Position numbers and translations under genes: made by a program. Shown piece after piece: positions 26,860-38,302 of a DNA stretch of 64,000 nucleotides; the first letter of the stretch is position 1; each line of letters starts with the position of its first letter. Under the pieces are notes generated by a model, which was not told the origin of the DNA, did not search any database, and was given only the letters and a program-made list of their open reading frames with translations. This DNA comes from a bacterium. GTDB taxonomy: Bacteria; Sysuimicrobiota; Sysuimicrobiia; Sysuimicrobiales; Segetimicrobiaceae. The DNA lies in NCBI GenBank assembly GCA_035295165.1, contig DATGJN010000062.1:1-64000 (forward strand), written 5' to 3'.

Positions 26860-27930
26860 TTAGGACCCGCCGGTGGCCGGGGAGAGCGTGGGGCCCGCGA
26901 GCACCAACGCCGCGAGCCGGTCCAGGTCCGCGTGGCCGGACACTTCGTACACGGAGACCCGCTCGCACACCGCGCGCAGAATCGCCTGTTGGACCGCGGC
27001 GTCCGGCGGCGTCGCATCGTACACGCCGACACCCTTCATCGTCGGCACGAGCGCGCCCACGCGCTCATCGGGCGAGAGGGTGTGCACGCTCCAGCCGCGG
27101 CTGCTTGGGCTCCACCGGAGCAGGAAGACGGCGCGCAGCCAGCCGCGCAGCTGCACGGTCCCCGGCCCGTAGATGGCCTCCACGTCCACGTCGTGCTTGT
27201 GCTCGAGGGTCCACAGCTGCTCCGGCGGGAGCGGCTGGTAGCGCACCCGCTCCGCCGCGGGCAGCAGACGGGTGAGCCGGGGAATGCGGAGCAGGGTTCC
27301 AGGATTCACGCGCGGCTGCTTGGGCACCCCCACCATCTCGGCCCCCCCCGGCGTGGACCGGATGAACAGCCGGTCGTTGCTCACGAGGTGCTGGCGCTTC
27401 TCGACGAGCATGAGGGCGAGAGTGGACTTCCCCGACCCGGACGACGAGGCGAACGCGATCCCGCCGGTGTCCCCGAGGATCGCCGAGGCGTGCAGCATCA
27501 CGTACCCGCGCCGGAGCATCGCCTTCGCAAACACCATCATGACGGCGTTGACGGCCTGGTTGAAGTTCGCGTCGAGGTCGCCGACGACATAGTGGACGGA
27601 GTCCGTGACGTAGATCACCACGCCCGTTCGCCGTTTGAGCACCACCCGCGCGTCCGGGGCATCGTAGAACGCTTCTTTGATCCGGTCGCTGCGTGCACGT
27701 CGGGGCACGTCGACCATCCGGGCCGGGTCGTACACCGGAGATCCCGAGAGGAGGACGATCTCGGGGGCCCCGGCCTCCGCCGCCGCGGCGAGGTACGCGC
27801 CGAAGTACCTGCGCAGCCGCTCGTGCACCGCCGGCGCGTTGGTGCGCACGCGCAGGGCCACACCGGCGATGTCGAGCCCGAGGTCCGCGTCAGGCGGATA
27901 CGCGTGAAGGATCGATGCCAGCTCGCTCAT
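26860..27930 (-). CDS. HprK-related kinase (GAK-system kinase B-like)
   Basis: A 356-residue protein whose second half resembles the kinase domain of HPr kinase/phosphorylase. VMLHASAILGD (about 144-154) is followed by the Walker A SSSGSGKST (162-170) and SNDRL (184-188), the HprK-like acidic segment. The N-terminal ~130 residues are unlike HprK; there is no PTS gene or HPr nearby, so the target is not HPr. This matches my recollection of the 'HprK-related kinase B' family of the GAK set. It starts 41 bases inside the end of the ATP-grasp gene and is followed after nine bases by the phosphohexomutase gene. The substrate is unknown. Confidence 0.75.
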   Translation of the reverse strand: MSELASILHAYPPDADLGLDIAGVALRVRTNAPAVHERLRRYFGAYLAAAAEAGAPEIVLLSGSPVYDPARMVDVPRRARSDRIKEAFYDAPDARVVLKRRTGVVIYVTDSVHYVVGDLDANFNQAVNAVMMVFAKAMLRRGYVMLHASAILGDTGGIAFASSSGSGKSTLALMLVEKRQHLVSNDRLFIRSTPGGAEMVGVPKQPRVNPGTLLRIPRLTRLLPAAERVRYQPLPPEQLWTLEHKHDVDVEAIYGPGTVQLRGWLRAVFLLRWSPSSRGWSVHTLSPDERVGALVPTMKGVGVYDATPPDAAVQQAILRAVCERVSVYEVSGHADLDRLAALVLAGPTLSPATGGS

Positions 27931-28819
27931 CAGGAGACCGTCCCGTCAGCACCCGAACGACGTGCTCAGCGTAGCGCTGGGCGGCGTCAATACCCTGCGT
28001 ACGCCACAATCCTCCAAACCCGCCGAACGCGCTCACCTCGTACATGAGGTACCCGGTGGGCCCTTCCACCAGGTCCACGCCGGTAAACGTCAGACCGAAC
28101 AGGTCCGCGGCACGAACGGCGAGCTGCGCCATCTCGGCGGTCACGACACACGGCTCGTAGTGCCCGCCCGCCGCGGTGGTCGTGAGCCAGACGTCGCGCT
28201 CAGCCACCCGATAGTACGCGCCCAGCACCTCCCCGGCCAGGACGATCACGCCGATGTCCCGGCCGGCGTGCGGCACGTACTCCTGGACGTAGAACGGCAT
28301 TTTCCACTCCCGCTGCCACCGCCGGAGCATGAGCCGGATCGGCCCCTGCGCGCCGAGCATGAGCATGCCGTTGCCCTTCGACGTGAAGAGCGGCTTGACG
28401 ACCGCACGCCCCCACCGCCGCACCGTGGCGGCCGCGGCGTGCACGCTCTCGGTCACGACCGTCCGCGGAATCGGGATTCCGCCCTGGCTCAAGCGCTCGG
28501 TCATCCGATACCGGTCTTGCACGCTCTCGATCGCCGCGGCCGGGCTGAACACGCGCACCCCGCGCGCCTCGAGCTGACTCAGCAGGTGCACGCGGCTCGG
28601 CGCCATGGGATCGGTGGTGACGCCGAGCTTCTTCACCACAACCGCGTCGACCCCGCCCAGATCGACGCCGTCGTGCCGGACCGCGCCGTCCGGCAGCTCG
28701 ACCACGCAATCGGATGCGGCGAACGCGAACGCGTCGCAGCCGCACCGTTCCAGCGCCAGCCGGAGGTGCTCGGTCGACCACGCGCCCGGGATCCCGGCGA
28801 CCCCGACGCGCAGCGTCAC
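27890..28819 (-). CDS. ATP-grasp enzyme (GAK-system type)
   Basis: A 309-residue RimK-like ATP-grasp protein. ATP-binding Lys lies in VVKPLFTSKGNGM (about 140-152), and the adenine-site segment is FYVQEYVPHAG. Metal-binding Asp and Glu lie in FTGVDLVEG and MYEVSAFGGF, where Ser replaces the usual Asn. ATP-grasp enzymes ligate a carboxylate or phosphate-activated acid to an amine or thiol. It starts with GTG 28819, overlapping the TGA of the PhoU-kinase fusion (GTGA), so the two are translationally coupled. The Lys-rich, short version with a C-terminal LWRTQGIDAAQRYAEHV fits the GAK ATP-grasp group as I remember it; the substrate is unknown. Confidence 0.75.
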   Translation of the reverse strand: MTLRVGVAGIPGAWSTEHLRLALERCGCDAFAFAASDCVVELPDGAVRHDGVDLGGVDAVVVKKLGVTTDPMAPSRVHLLSQLEARGVRVFSPAAAIESVQDRYRMTERLSQGGIPIPRTVVTESVHAAAATVRRWGRAVVKPLFTSKGNGMLMLGAQGPIRLMLRRWQREWKMPFYVQEYVPHAGRDIGVIVLAGEVLGAYYRVAERDVWLTTTAAGGHYEPCVVTAEMAQLAVRAADLFGLTFTGVDLVEGPTGYLMYEVSAFGGFGGLWRTQGIDAAQRYAEHVVRVLTGRSPDERAGIDPSRVSA

Positions 28820-30405
28820 GACCCCTCCACCGCCCGCTGCAGCGCCGCCACTCCCCGGTGGAGCAGCGTCTCGGCGTGGGCCGGATCGGTGATGACCCGG
28901 ACCGAAGTGATGCACGACCGCGCGAGGCTGAGGAGCAGGCGCCGCTCAAACGCCGCATCCCCATGCTCGACCGCGAACCGTCGGGCGCATCCCTCGACCA
29001 TCGCGTTCACTGCGGCGACATCCTCGCGGACGGCCGGGGTCAGGTCGGGCCGCCGGTCCATGGACAGCAGGAACACGCTCACGTCCTGGAGGTAATCCCC
29101 GAGCCGCGACCGGTGCACGTCGATGAACTTGATCTGGCCTGTGCGCTCGCTGTAGAGTACGTTGTTGGCGTTGAAATCCCCGTGCAGCCACACCGAGAAC
29201 GCCGGCCCCAGCCTCGGCTCCAACTCCTCCGCGCGGGCCAGCAGATCCGCAAGCCGCACCGGGCCGCCGGGGAGCGGCACGCCATGCTCCACCTGGGGCC
29301 GTAACTCCGGATGGAGCGCGAAGGCCTCGGGCAGGCGGCGAAGGATCTGCGCGACGTAGTCCACCGTCGGGGGCGTGGCAGTCAGCGTACTTTGCCAAAC
29401 CTGCCTCACGGCGTCAAGCACCTGCTGGGTCGCGGCCAGCTTCGCGTCCCGTGGCGCGTCCGACAGATACAACTCCGAGAGCAGCGAGCTGTCCACGAAC
29501 TCCCGCAACAGCGCCTGGCGGTCTTTCACGGTCACCGAGCCGAGGACGCGCGGGGTCAGGTCACCGGGGATCCGCTCCCAGACCTTGAGCTTTTCCTCCT
29601 CTTCCTGGATCTTCCGGCGGGACCCCTCTTTGTACAGCACGTTCCCTTCGGGGCCGGAGATCCGCGCGACCACCGCGCCGCTGATGCCGTCCCAGTACGG
29701 CCGGAACTCCCCGTCGGCCTGGATGGCTTCGGGCAGAAGGAGGCCGAGCTGCTGGTACTGGGAAAACTTGAGCCGGCGCCCGGTGAGCAGGAAGATCGCC
29801 TGCTCACCGACGTTGAGCACGTAGTCGGCCACCTTCTCAAGGTATTTCATTACGGTCAGGCAGTGCAGCAGATACGGCACCGCGATCGGCTCGGACTGCA
29901 TGCGCTGGCGCGCCTCTCCGAGAAAGCGGACGTAGTGCGTGTCCAGCTCGGACTCCCGCATGCACGCCCGGCGCGCCAGATCCAGGTCGCGCCGGGCCAC
30001 CGCTTCCACGACTTCGGTGACGGCGACCACCGCGCACGTCCCGAGTTCGTCGAACCTAAACTCGACGTGGGGAATGCCCTCGCGCACCAGCAACCGCACG
30101 CGTTTCGCGATGTGCGTGCCGGCGTCACCGATCCGCTCCAGGTTGAGCGCGATCTTGACCGTCGCGCGGACGGTGCGGAGCCCGTCCGGGGTCAGGCCCC
30201 CGGTCGCGGCGAGGGCGAAACAGCGCTCCTCCAGCTCGAGGTTGAGGTTGTCGACGGCGTCGTCGCGCTCGATGATCTCCTCGGCCAGCGTCAGATCGCG
30301 GGTGTCATAACAGCGAAGGGCGCGCTCGAGTTGGTCAACAACGAGCCGCCCAAGCTTTGTGACCTCACCCTGCAGACCGGTGAGCAGTGTGTCCTGGGCC
30401 ACCAT
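28816..30405 (-). CDS. PhoU domain fused to an aminoglycoside-phosphotransferase-like kinase
   Basis: A 529-residue fusion. Residues 1-210 form two PhoU three-helix repeats, each with its metal-binding-type motif (NLERIGDAGTHIA at 88-100; KYLEKVADYVLNVGEQ at 187-202). Residues 230-529 form an APH/choline-kinase-like domain. It has an N-lobe (VVARISGPEGNVLYKEGSRR), the catalytic HGDFNANNVL (408-417) and the metal-binding FIDVHRS (427-433). PhoU normally links Pst transport to PhoR signalling; here the domain may put a small-molecule kinase under phosphate-related control. AAGAAGG precedes ATG 30405; the stop overlaps the ATP-grasp start. The window also has a canonical phoU, so this is a second, specialised copy. 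Confidence 0.82.
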   Translation of the reverse strand: MVAQDTLLTGLQGEVTKLGRLVVDQLERALRCYDTRDLTLAEEIIERDDAVDNLNLELEERCFALAATGGLTPDGLRTVRATVKIALNLERIGDAGTHIAKRVRLLVREGIPHVEFRFDELGTCAVVAVTEVVEAVARRDLDLARRACMRESELDTHYVRFLGEARQRMQSEPIAVPYLLHCLTVMKYLEKVADYVLNVGEQAIFLLTGRRLKFSQYQQLGLLLPEAIQADGEFRPYWDGISGAVVARISGPEGNVLYKEGSRRKIQEEEEKLKVWERIPGDLTPRVLGSVTVKDRQALLREFVDSSLLSELYLSDAPRDAKLAATQQVLDAVRQVWQSTLTATPPTVDYVAQILRRLPEAFALHPELRPQVEHGVPLPGGPVRLADLLARAEELEPRLGPAFSVWLHGDFNANNVLYSERTGQIKFIDVHRSRLGDYLQDVSVFLLSMDRRPDLTPAVREDVAAVNAMVEGCARRFAVEHGDAAFERRLLLSLARSCITSVRVITDPAHAETLLHRGVAALQRAVEGS

Positions 30406-30505
30406 GGCCTTCTTGGCTGTGTCCTATCCCGCCGGGGCCGCGCGGCGCATTCCGCGACCCCGGCGGTGGTCATTCGAGATGAACGGGTGTGGGGGGTGAG
30501 AGGCG

Positions 30506-30838
30506 CTATTGGTGCGCCGCGGTACCTGCGGGCTCGCGGCCGCCTTCCTCCCGCGGATCGACGGTGATCTCCAACGCCTCCGCGGCGGACGCATATTCGG
30601 GCTTCCACGACAGCTCCAGGGCGATGCTGCCGGCCGCCTTCTCCGGCTTCCCTTCGGCCTCGATCTCAAACGCGAGCATCGCGGTCGGCTCGAGCCGAAC
30701 GACGCGCTCGCCGGCGGCGAGCCCCACCACGCCGCGCCGCAGACCGTCTGCGATTCTCACGAGGTAGTCCGCCACCTGCGACGCCTCGAGGGTCGCCGAG
30801 AACTCGAACTTGTCATTCCGCTCACTGTGCTTCGCCAT
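30506..30838 (-). CDS. amphi-Trp domain protein
   Basis: A 110-residue protein. KFEFSATLEASQVADYLVRI opens an amphipathic helix pair (ADYLVRIADGLRRG). GLAAGERVVRLEP and strands ending SIALELSWKPEY follow, with the conserved Trp that gives the amphi-Trp family its name. A Pro/Glu/Gly tail of about 25 residues follows. AAGGAGG lies six bases before the ATG. It is the second of two related small proteins ahead of the PhoU-kinase gene. In GAK loci these small amphipathic proteins are thought to be substrates or scaffolds of the kinases; no member has a known activity. Confidence 0.78.
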   Translation of the reverse strand: MAKHSERNDKFEFSATLEASQVADYLVRIADGLRRGVVGLAAGERVVRLEPTAMLAFEIEAEGKPEKAAGSIALELSWKPEYASAAEALEITVDPREEGGREPAGTAAHQ

Positions 30839-30867
30839 CTGAGCCTCCTTGGCCGCCGCCGCGCCGG

Positions 30868-31110
30868 TCACGGCGATGTGGTCACGCTGAGCGGCACGCG
30901 CCAGTGCAGGCCGATCTGCATCGACCCCTCGCGTCCGTTTTCCTCCGCACGAATCTCCAGACGAATCACCTGGCCGAGGTGGTACGCGTGCCGGTGCTCG
31001 CTGGATCGAATGATCAGCGTCCCGTGCATCAGCCCAAGCGACAGCTGATTGATCAGTTCCGCGGCTTCCGTGCACGGTAGCGCCGTCGTTACCTTGAGCG
31101 GTTCTGCCAT
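30868..31110 (-). CDS. Small amphi-Trp-like protein
   Basis: An 80-residue relative of the following gene: an amphipathic helix TEAAELINQLSLGLMHGT, then VIRLEIRAEENG and a final MQIGLHWRVPL strand. The latter matches the alternating pattern with conserved Trp of the amphi-Trp fold. Similarity to its neighbour is mainly in pattern, so the duplication is old. GGGGAG lies upstream of ATG 31110. It sits 29 bases before the next gene and 61 after the PHP gene, inside the operon. Confidence 0.62.
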   Translation of the reverse strand: MAEPLKVTTALPCTEAAELINQLSLGLMHGTLIIRSSEHRHAYHLGQVIRLEIRAEENGREGSMQIGLHWRVPLSVTTSP

Positions 31111-31171
31111 CCCGTCACGCTCCCCGCTACTCTTCGTACGCTCGCCGCGCCGACGTCGTCAACGCGATTGC

Positions 31172-31996
31172 TCACCGCACCCGGCTGGCCGCCTCGGAGA
31201 GACTCACGACGCTGGACGCCGTGGGGCGCATGTACGTCCCCGCGAGTTCCGCGCGGGCCCGCCGCGCCTTCGCGATCCGCTTATAGGCCGCGCTGATCTG
31301 CACCGCGAGCGGTCCGTAGCTCTGGCTCTCCGCTGCGGCGCGGTGCTCGCGGATCGCGGACGTCACGGACGCCTGTGTGATCTCATCGATCGGGAGAAGG
31401 GTCGCCTTGATGCCGACCTGCGCCCAGAAGTGCGCATCGCTCCCGGCGACCACCGGCACCCCGTACTCGCGGGCCGCGGCGCGGACGCGATCGTCCGCCG
31501 AAAAGTCCTTGCCGTTGAACTCCAGCGCATCGAGCACCGCCAACCGCCGTCCGAGCCTCCACAACTCCTTGCCCGGACGAAACATGTGTGCGCCGATGAC
31601 GAACGCGCCCACCCGGTGCACGACCGCGACCGCCTCGTCGAACGAGGGCCGGTATCCCGTGGTGGCAGGCTCGGACAGACCCGCGTCGAGAGCCCGAATC
31701 TGTTCCACCCGGCCGAGCACGATCAGATCACACCCTTCCCGGATGCTCAGCTCCACCCCGGCCAGCAACCGCATCCCCTGAGGCCCCTCGTAGACGCCGT
31801 CCGCGTCCCGGTAGGGGAACTCCCGCCGCAGCGCGCCATGAATGTTCCAGTAGTCGGTCGCGTGGAAGTGCTCCACAAGCGCCACACCGTCGAGCCCGAG
31901 CCGCCCTGCTTGTGCCACGAACTGCCATACCGCCCTGGTGGTGAACGGAAATGACTTGGAAAGTTTGGCATGTGTATGCAGGTCGATGCGCTTCAC
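31172..31996 (-). CDS. PHP-domain metal-dependent phosphoesterase
   Basis: A 274-residue PHP-fold protein. Metal ligands are visible in IDLHTHAKLS (HxH), ALVEHFHATD, LLAGVELSIREG and VAGSDAHFWAQVG. Stand-alone PHP proteins hydrolyse phosphomonoesters or nucleotides (histidinol-phosphatase, 3',5'-nucleoside bisphosphate or RNA trimming). The start is GTG at 31996 with GGAGGG eight bases upstream. A C-terminal ~40-residue helical tail (YKRIAKARRARAELAG) is unusual. It is the first gene of the operon and follows a phased TTAAC Pho-box-like repeat by about 180 bases, so phosphate-starvation induction is predicted. Confidence 0.82.
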   Translation of the reverse strand: MKRIDLHTHAKLSKSFPFTTRAVWQFVAQAGRLGLDGVALVEHFHATDYWNIHGALRREFPYRDADGVYEGPQGMRLLAGVELSIREGCDLIVLGRVEQIRALDAGLSEPATTGYRPSFDEAVAVVHRVGAFVIGAHMFRPGKELWRLGRRLAVLDALEFNGKDFSADDRVRAAAREYGVPVVAGSDAHFWAQVGIKATLLPIDEITQASVTSAIREHRAAAESQSYGPLAVQISAAYKRIAKARRARAELAGTYMRPTASSVVSLSEAASRVR

Positions 31997-32174
31997 CGTT
32001 TAGTCCCTCCACGCGTGCTGCGATTATGCGGCGTCACGTTCAGGAAGTCGCGCTCCGTCCGTCCGCCTTATGCCCGATCGCCACTGTCACAAGACCTCCC
32101 CCTCCTGGCCCCAACTCTAGCCCCCCTTGTTTAACCCCGCAAGATGCCATTCAAAACTGGAGGCAAAGAAAACG

Positions 32175-32196
32175 TTAACGGAAGGTTAACGAAATG
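32175..32196 (-). promoter_or_regulatory. Pho-box-like direct repeat ahead of the GAK-like operon
   Basis: TTAACGGAAGG is followed immediately by TTAACGAAATG, two TTAAC units at exactly 11-bp spacing, the geometry of PhoP/PhoB boxes. TTAA is palindromic, so orientation is ambiguous, but only the minus-strand PHP gene (start 31996) lies downstream of it. It is the only such repeat near this operon. The same spacing precedes pstC, phoB and pstS in this window. Confidence 0.6.
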
Positions 32197-32266
32197 GGCG
32201 GTAGAGAGCACCGCAGCCCGAGCCGGCAGGATGGGGCGTCGGAGGACTCCCTGAGGAGTGTGCGGG

Positions 32267-32300
32267 CCGGGCGGCGGCTCGACTAGGAGCCGCCGCCCGG
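32267..32300 (-). terminator. Terminator of the RND operon
   Basis: CCGGGCGGCGGCTC pairs perfectly with GAGCCGCCGCCCGG around a 6-base loop. It is a 14-bp stem 23 bases beyond the stop codon of the RND transporter gene. Confidence 0.75.
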
Positions 32301-32322
32301 CGGGACCGATTCCGTGGCGGGG

Positions 32323-35484
<3,162 letters not shown>

Positions 35485-35493
35485 CGGGACTTC

Positions 35494-36771
35494 CTACGGC
35501 CGCACGAGGCGCGGGGCGACCGCCTGGTGGTCGGTCAGCCCCTCCTGCCCCTGCACCGCGACGATATCGTCGGCCGCCAGGCCGGTGCGGACCTCGATCA
35601 TTCCCCGCTGGTGCGCGCCGGTCTGCACGGCCCGACGGACCGCGTGGCCGTCCTGAACGGTAAACACGATCGGGCCGGACGCGGTGATCACCACCGCCTG
35701 CTCAGGAATCTGCAAGACGTGCGGGCGCGACGCGACGATGACGTCGCCGTGCGCGAACATGCCGGGGCGAAGCGCGCCGTCGGTGTTCGGAATGCGCACC
35801 TTCACCCCGAACGTGCGGCTGTCTGCGGAGACCGACGGCTGAACCTCTTCGACGCGCCCCTCGACGAGGCGCCCGGGGAGACTATCCACCACCAGTCGGG
35901 CGGCCTGCCCGGGGGCGACGACCGCGCGAAACTGCTCGGGCACCGACAGCAGCGCGTACACGTCGTCGATCTGGGCCAGAAGCAGCGGCTGCGAGGTGGA
36001 CGAGAGCATCTGGCCGGGCTCCACGTTCCGCTGCGTGATCGTGCCCGCGAACGGCGCCGCGATCGTCGCGTTCTGGAGCCGGACCTCGGCCGAGGCCGCC
36101 GCCGCGTCGGCCTGTGCGAGATCGGCGCGCGCCGCCGCGATGTCCTCCGGCCGGGGTCCCGTGACCGTCAGACTTTGCTGCTGGCGCGCGGAGTCGTAGG
36201 TCGCGCGTGCGACCCCAAGCTGCATCGTCGCAGCGTCGAGGTCCGCCTTCGAAACGGCTCCCTGCGTGAAGAGCGCGCGGCTCCGCTGGTAGTTGGCCTG
36301 CGCATTGTCGAGGTTCGCCTGTGCCTGCGCCACGCTCGCCGCCGCCTGCTGGATCTCTTGCGGGCGCGACCCGTGTTCGAGTGACAATAGCTTCGCCCGC
36401 GCCGACGCCACGGTCGCATCGGCCTGCTGGACGTCGGCGGCCAGTTCGCCGCGATCCAGCTGGATCAGCGCCTGTCCGGCCCCGACGTGGTCGCCTTCTT
36501 GGACGAGGACCGCGGAGACGCGGCCGGACGCCACGCTCCCGAGCCACGCCTCGCGGATGCTGGTGATGCTGCCGGATGCCGTAATTCGCGTCTCGAAATC
36601 GCCCTCGCGGACCGGTGTGACGGAGACCGTCGCGGGGTCTTGATCCGTCGCGATCGGTGCGGTGTGCGCCACGCCGTGGTCACCGGCGGATCGCCCTATT
36701 CCGCGCGCGACAACCGTCACGACGAGCGCGAGGAGTACTGCTGCCAAGATCGCGATCACGCGGACTCGCAT
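35494..36771 (-). CDS. RND efflux periplasmic adaptor (membrane fusion protein)
   Basis: A 425-residue MFP. The N-terminal membrane segment or signal is VIAILAAVLLALVVTVVARG. The biotinyl-lipoyl half-motif is VSAVLVQEGDHVGAGQALIQ, followed by a coiled-coil hairpin of about 120 residues rich in Ala/Gln (EIQQAAASVAQAQANLDNAQ). The second lipoyl half is TIAAPFAGTITQRNVEPGQ, followed by beta-barrel domains. It bridges the RND pump to an outer-membrane channel. GGAAGGGGAAG precedes the ATG. The start is preceded by two operator-like palindromes, so expression is probably repressed by a TetR-type regulator encoded elsewhere. Confidence 0.93.
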   Translation of the reverse strand: MRVRVIAILAAVLLALVVTVVARGIGRSAGDHGVAHTAPIATDQDPATVSVTPVREGDFETRITASGSITSIREAWLGSVASGRVSAVLVQEGDHVGAGQALIQLDRGELAADVQQADATVASARAKLLSLEHGSRPQEIQQAAASVAQAQANLDNAQANYQRSRALFTQGAVSKADLDAATMQLGVARATYDSARQQQSLTVTGPRPEDIAAARADLAQADAAAASAEVRLQNATIAAPFAGTITQRNVEPGQMLSSTSQPLLLAQIDDVYALLSVPEQFRAVVAPGQAARLVVDSLPGRLVEGRVEEVQPSVSADSRTFGVKVRIPNTDGALRPGMFAHGDVIVASRPHVLQIPEQAVVITASGPIVFTVQDGHAVRRAVQTGAHQRGMIEVRTGLAADDIVAVQGQEGLTDHQAVAPRLVRP

Positions 36772-36802
36772 AGACTTCCCCTTCCGTGGTCGTTCTATTC
36801 GG

Positions 36803-36851
36803 TGAGCGGACGTTCATTCTCGGTCAGGAGGTATGACTGAATGCTCACTCA
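36803..36851 (-). promoter_or_regulatory. Tandem operator-like palindromes of the efflux operon
   Basis: Two 14-bp imperfect palindromes, TGAGCG-GA-CGTTCA (36803-36816) and TGAATG-CT-CACTCA (36838-36851), share 6-bp half-sites and a 2-bp spacer and are offset by 35 bp. They lie 32-80 bases upstream of the adaptor start. TGA(A/G)nG half-sites are typical of TetR repressors of efflux pumps. No TetR gene is present in the window. Confidence 0.5.
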
Positions 36852-37218
36852 GCATACCTAGATCGAGCCACGGCTGTCAAGGCACGGAAAGGTAACAACT
36901 TTGGGATCGTCGTAGCCGGATCGTCGCCTCCATTGGGGCAACGTCCTGCGCGTCCTGTGGCGGCTCGCGTCGGCACGACGTGCCCACTGCTGCGCTCCTC
37001 GCACGCGCACGATCCGTGACTCCAAGCTGCTTCCGCTGTCCCTGCGCTGATGCTCTTCATATAAGGAGACCAAGAGATCGGAAACGCCGGCAACTGACCG
37101 AGTTTCGTGTGCTAGACTCTGCTGTGGCGGAACTTCACTCAACAGGGGCGCGCCCCTCGCCCCCCGGAGGGATCTGCATGCATCACGCCGTCCTGCCCGC
37201 GCATTCCGGGAGACCCCG
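36852..37218. other. Divergent promoter region between efflux operon and uppP
   Basis: No gene was recognised. It must hold the uppP promoter. The last bases carry a GGGAG site before the uppP ATG. Confidence 0.4.
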
Positions 37219-38118
37219 ATGACCCCAGCCGTTCCCAGCCCGTGCGACGGCGCGTCAGTCAACCTGAGTTTCGTGCAACTCGGGGCCTGGAAGATGATCG
37301 TCCTCGGCATCGTCCAGGGGATCACCGAGTTACTGCCGATCAGCAGTACCGCTCACCTCCGCATCGTCCCCGCCGTTCTCGGATGGCCCGATCCCGGGTC
37401 CGCGTTCTCGGCCGCGATGCAGCTCGCCAGCCTGCTGGCGGTGGTCACGTTCTTTGGGCGCGATATCGTCACGATCACCAGAGGAGCGCTCGGTGCCCTG
37501 CGCCGCGGCGATCAGCGGGATCACTCCCTCCGCATGGCGATCGGCATCGTGATCGGCACGATTCCGATCGGGATCGCGGGGCTGGCGCTTCGCAAGACGC
37601 TGAACGCCTGCAACTCGCCGATCCGGGCCATCGCCGTGATCGGGTGGGCCTGCGTGCTGATGGGAGTGCTGCTTGCGCTGGCAGAGATCTACGGCCAGCG
37701 GGGCACCGGCGGTAAGCGGCGGTGGGAGCAGCTCACGCTCCGGGACTGCCTCTCCGTCGGAATCGCCCAGGCGTTTGCGCTGGTGCCCGGCGTCTCCCGC
37801 TCGGGCTCGACGCTCACGGCGGGCCTAGGGCTCGGCATGGAGCGCGCAACGGCGGCGCGGTTCTCGTTTCTCTTGGGCGTCCCCGCGATCGTGCTCGCGG
37901 GCCTGACCGAGCTGTGGACGCTGCACAAGGCCGGGCTCACCGCTCACGGGTGGGAGTTGCTGGCGATCGGGGTGATTTCCGGGAGCGTTGCGTCGTACGT
38001 CGCGATCTGGGGGCTGCTTCGCTACCTCGAGCGCCACACCAGCTGGGTATTCGCGTGGTACCGGGTCGTCCTCGGGATCGCGATCCTGGTCGGAGCCGGA
38101 ATGGGCCTCCTCCGGTGA
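37219..38118 (+). CDS. uppP: Undecaprenyl-diphosphate phosphatase
   Basis: A 299-residue BacA/UppP integral-membrane phosphatase. It regenerates the lipid carrier undecaprenyl phosphate for peptidoglycan and polysaccharide synthesis and confers bacitracin resistance. Both signatures are present: GIVQGITELLPISSTAHL (about 33-50) and the catalytic PGVSRSGSTLTAGL. Seven to eight hydrophobic helices are predicted. The N-terminal 20 residues (MTPAVPSPCDGASVN) are longer than usual. It is convergent with the phoU gene of the pst operon, 184 bases apart. Confidence 0.94.
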   Translation: MTPAVPSPCDGASVNLSFVQLGAWKMIVLGIVQGITELLPISSTAHLRIVPAVLGWPDPGSAFSAAMQLASLLAVVTFFGRDIVTITRGALGALRRGDQRDHSLRMAIGIVIGTIPIGIAGLALRKTLNACNSPIRAIAVIGWACVLMGVLLALAEIYGQRGTGGKRRWEQLTLRDCLSVGIAQAFALVPGVSRSGSTLTAGLGLGMERATAARFSFLLGVPAIVLAGLTELWTLHKAGLTAHGWELLAIGVISGSVASYVAIWGLLRYLERHTSWVFAWYRVVLGIAILVGAGMGLLR

Positions 38119-38302
38119 GCGACGCGTCGCGCAATGTCGCGGTGCGTTTCCGGGGAGACGATCTGCCGGCTGGGGCTCGCGGCGAGCTTCATCGGCGACG
38201 GGCCTCGCGCCCCGGGTCAGCCCCGCGACGCAGGCCGCGCGGACACGACGGGTGCGGCGCCCGGTCGCCTATGTGCGGGACGATACGCTGGATCGCCGCG
38301 CC

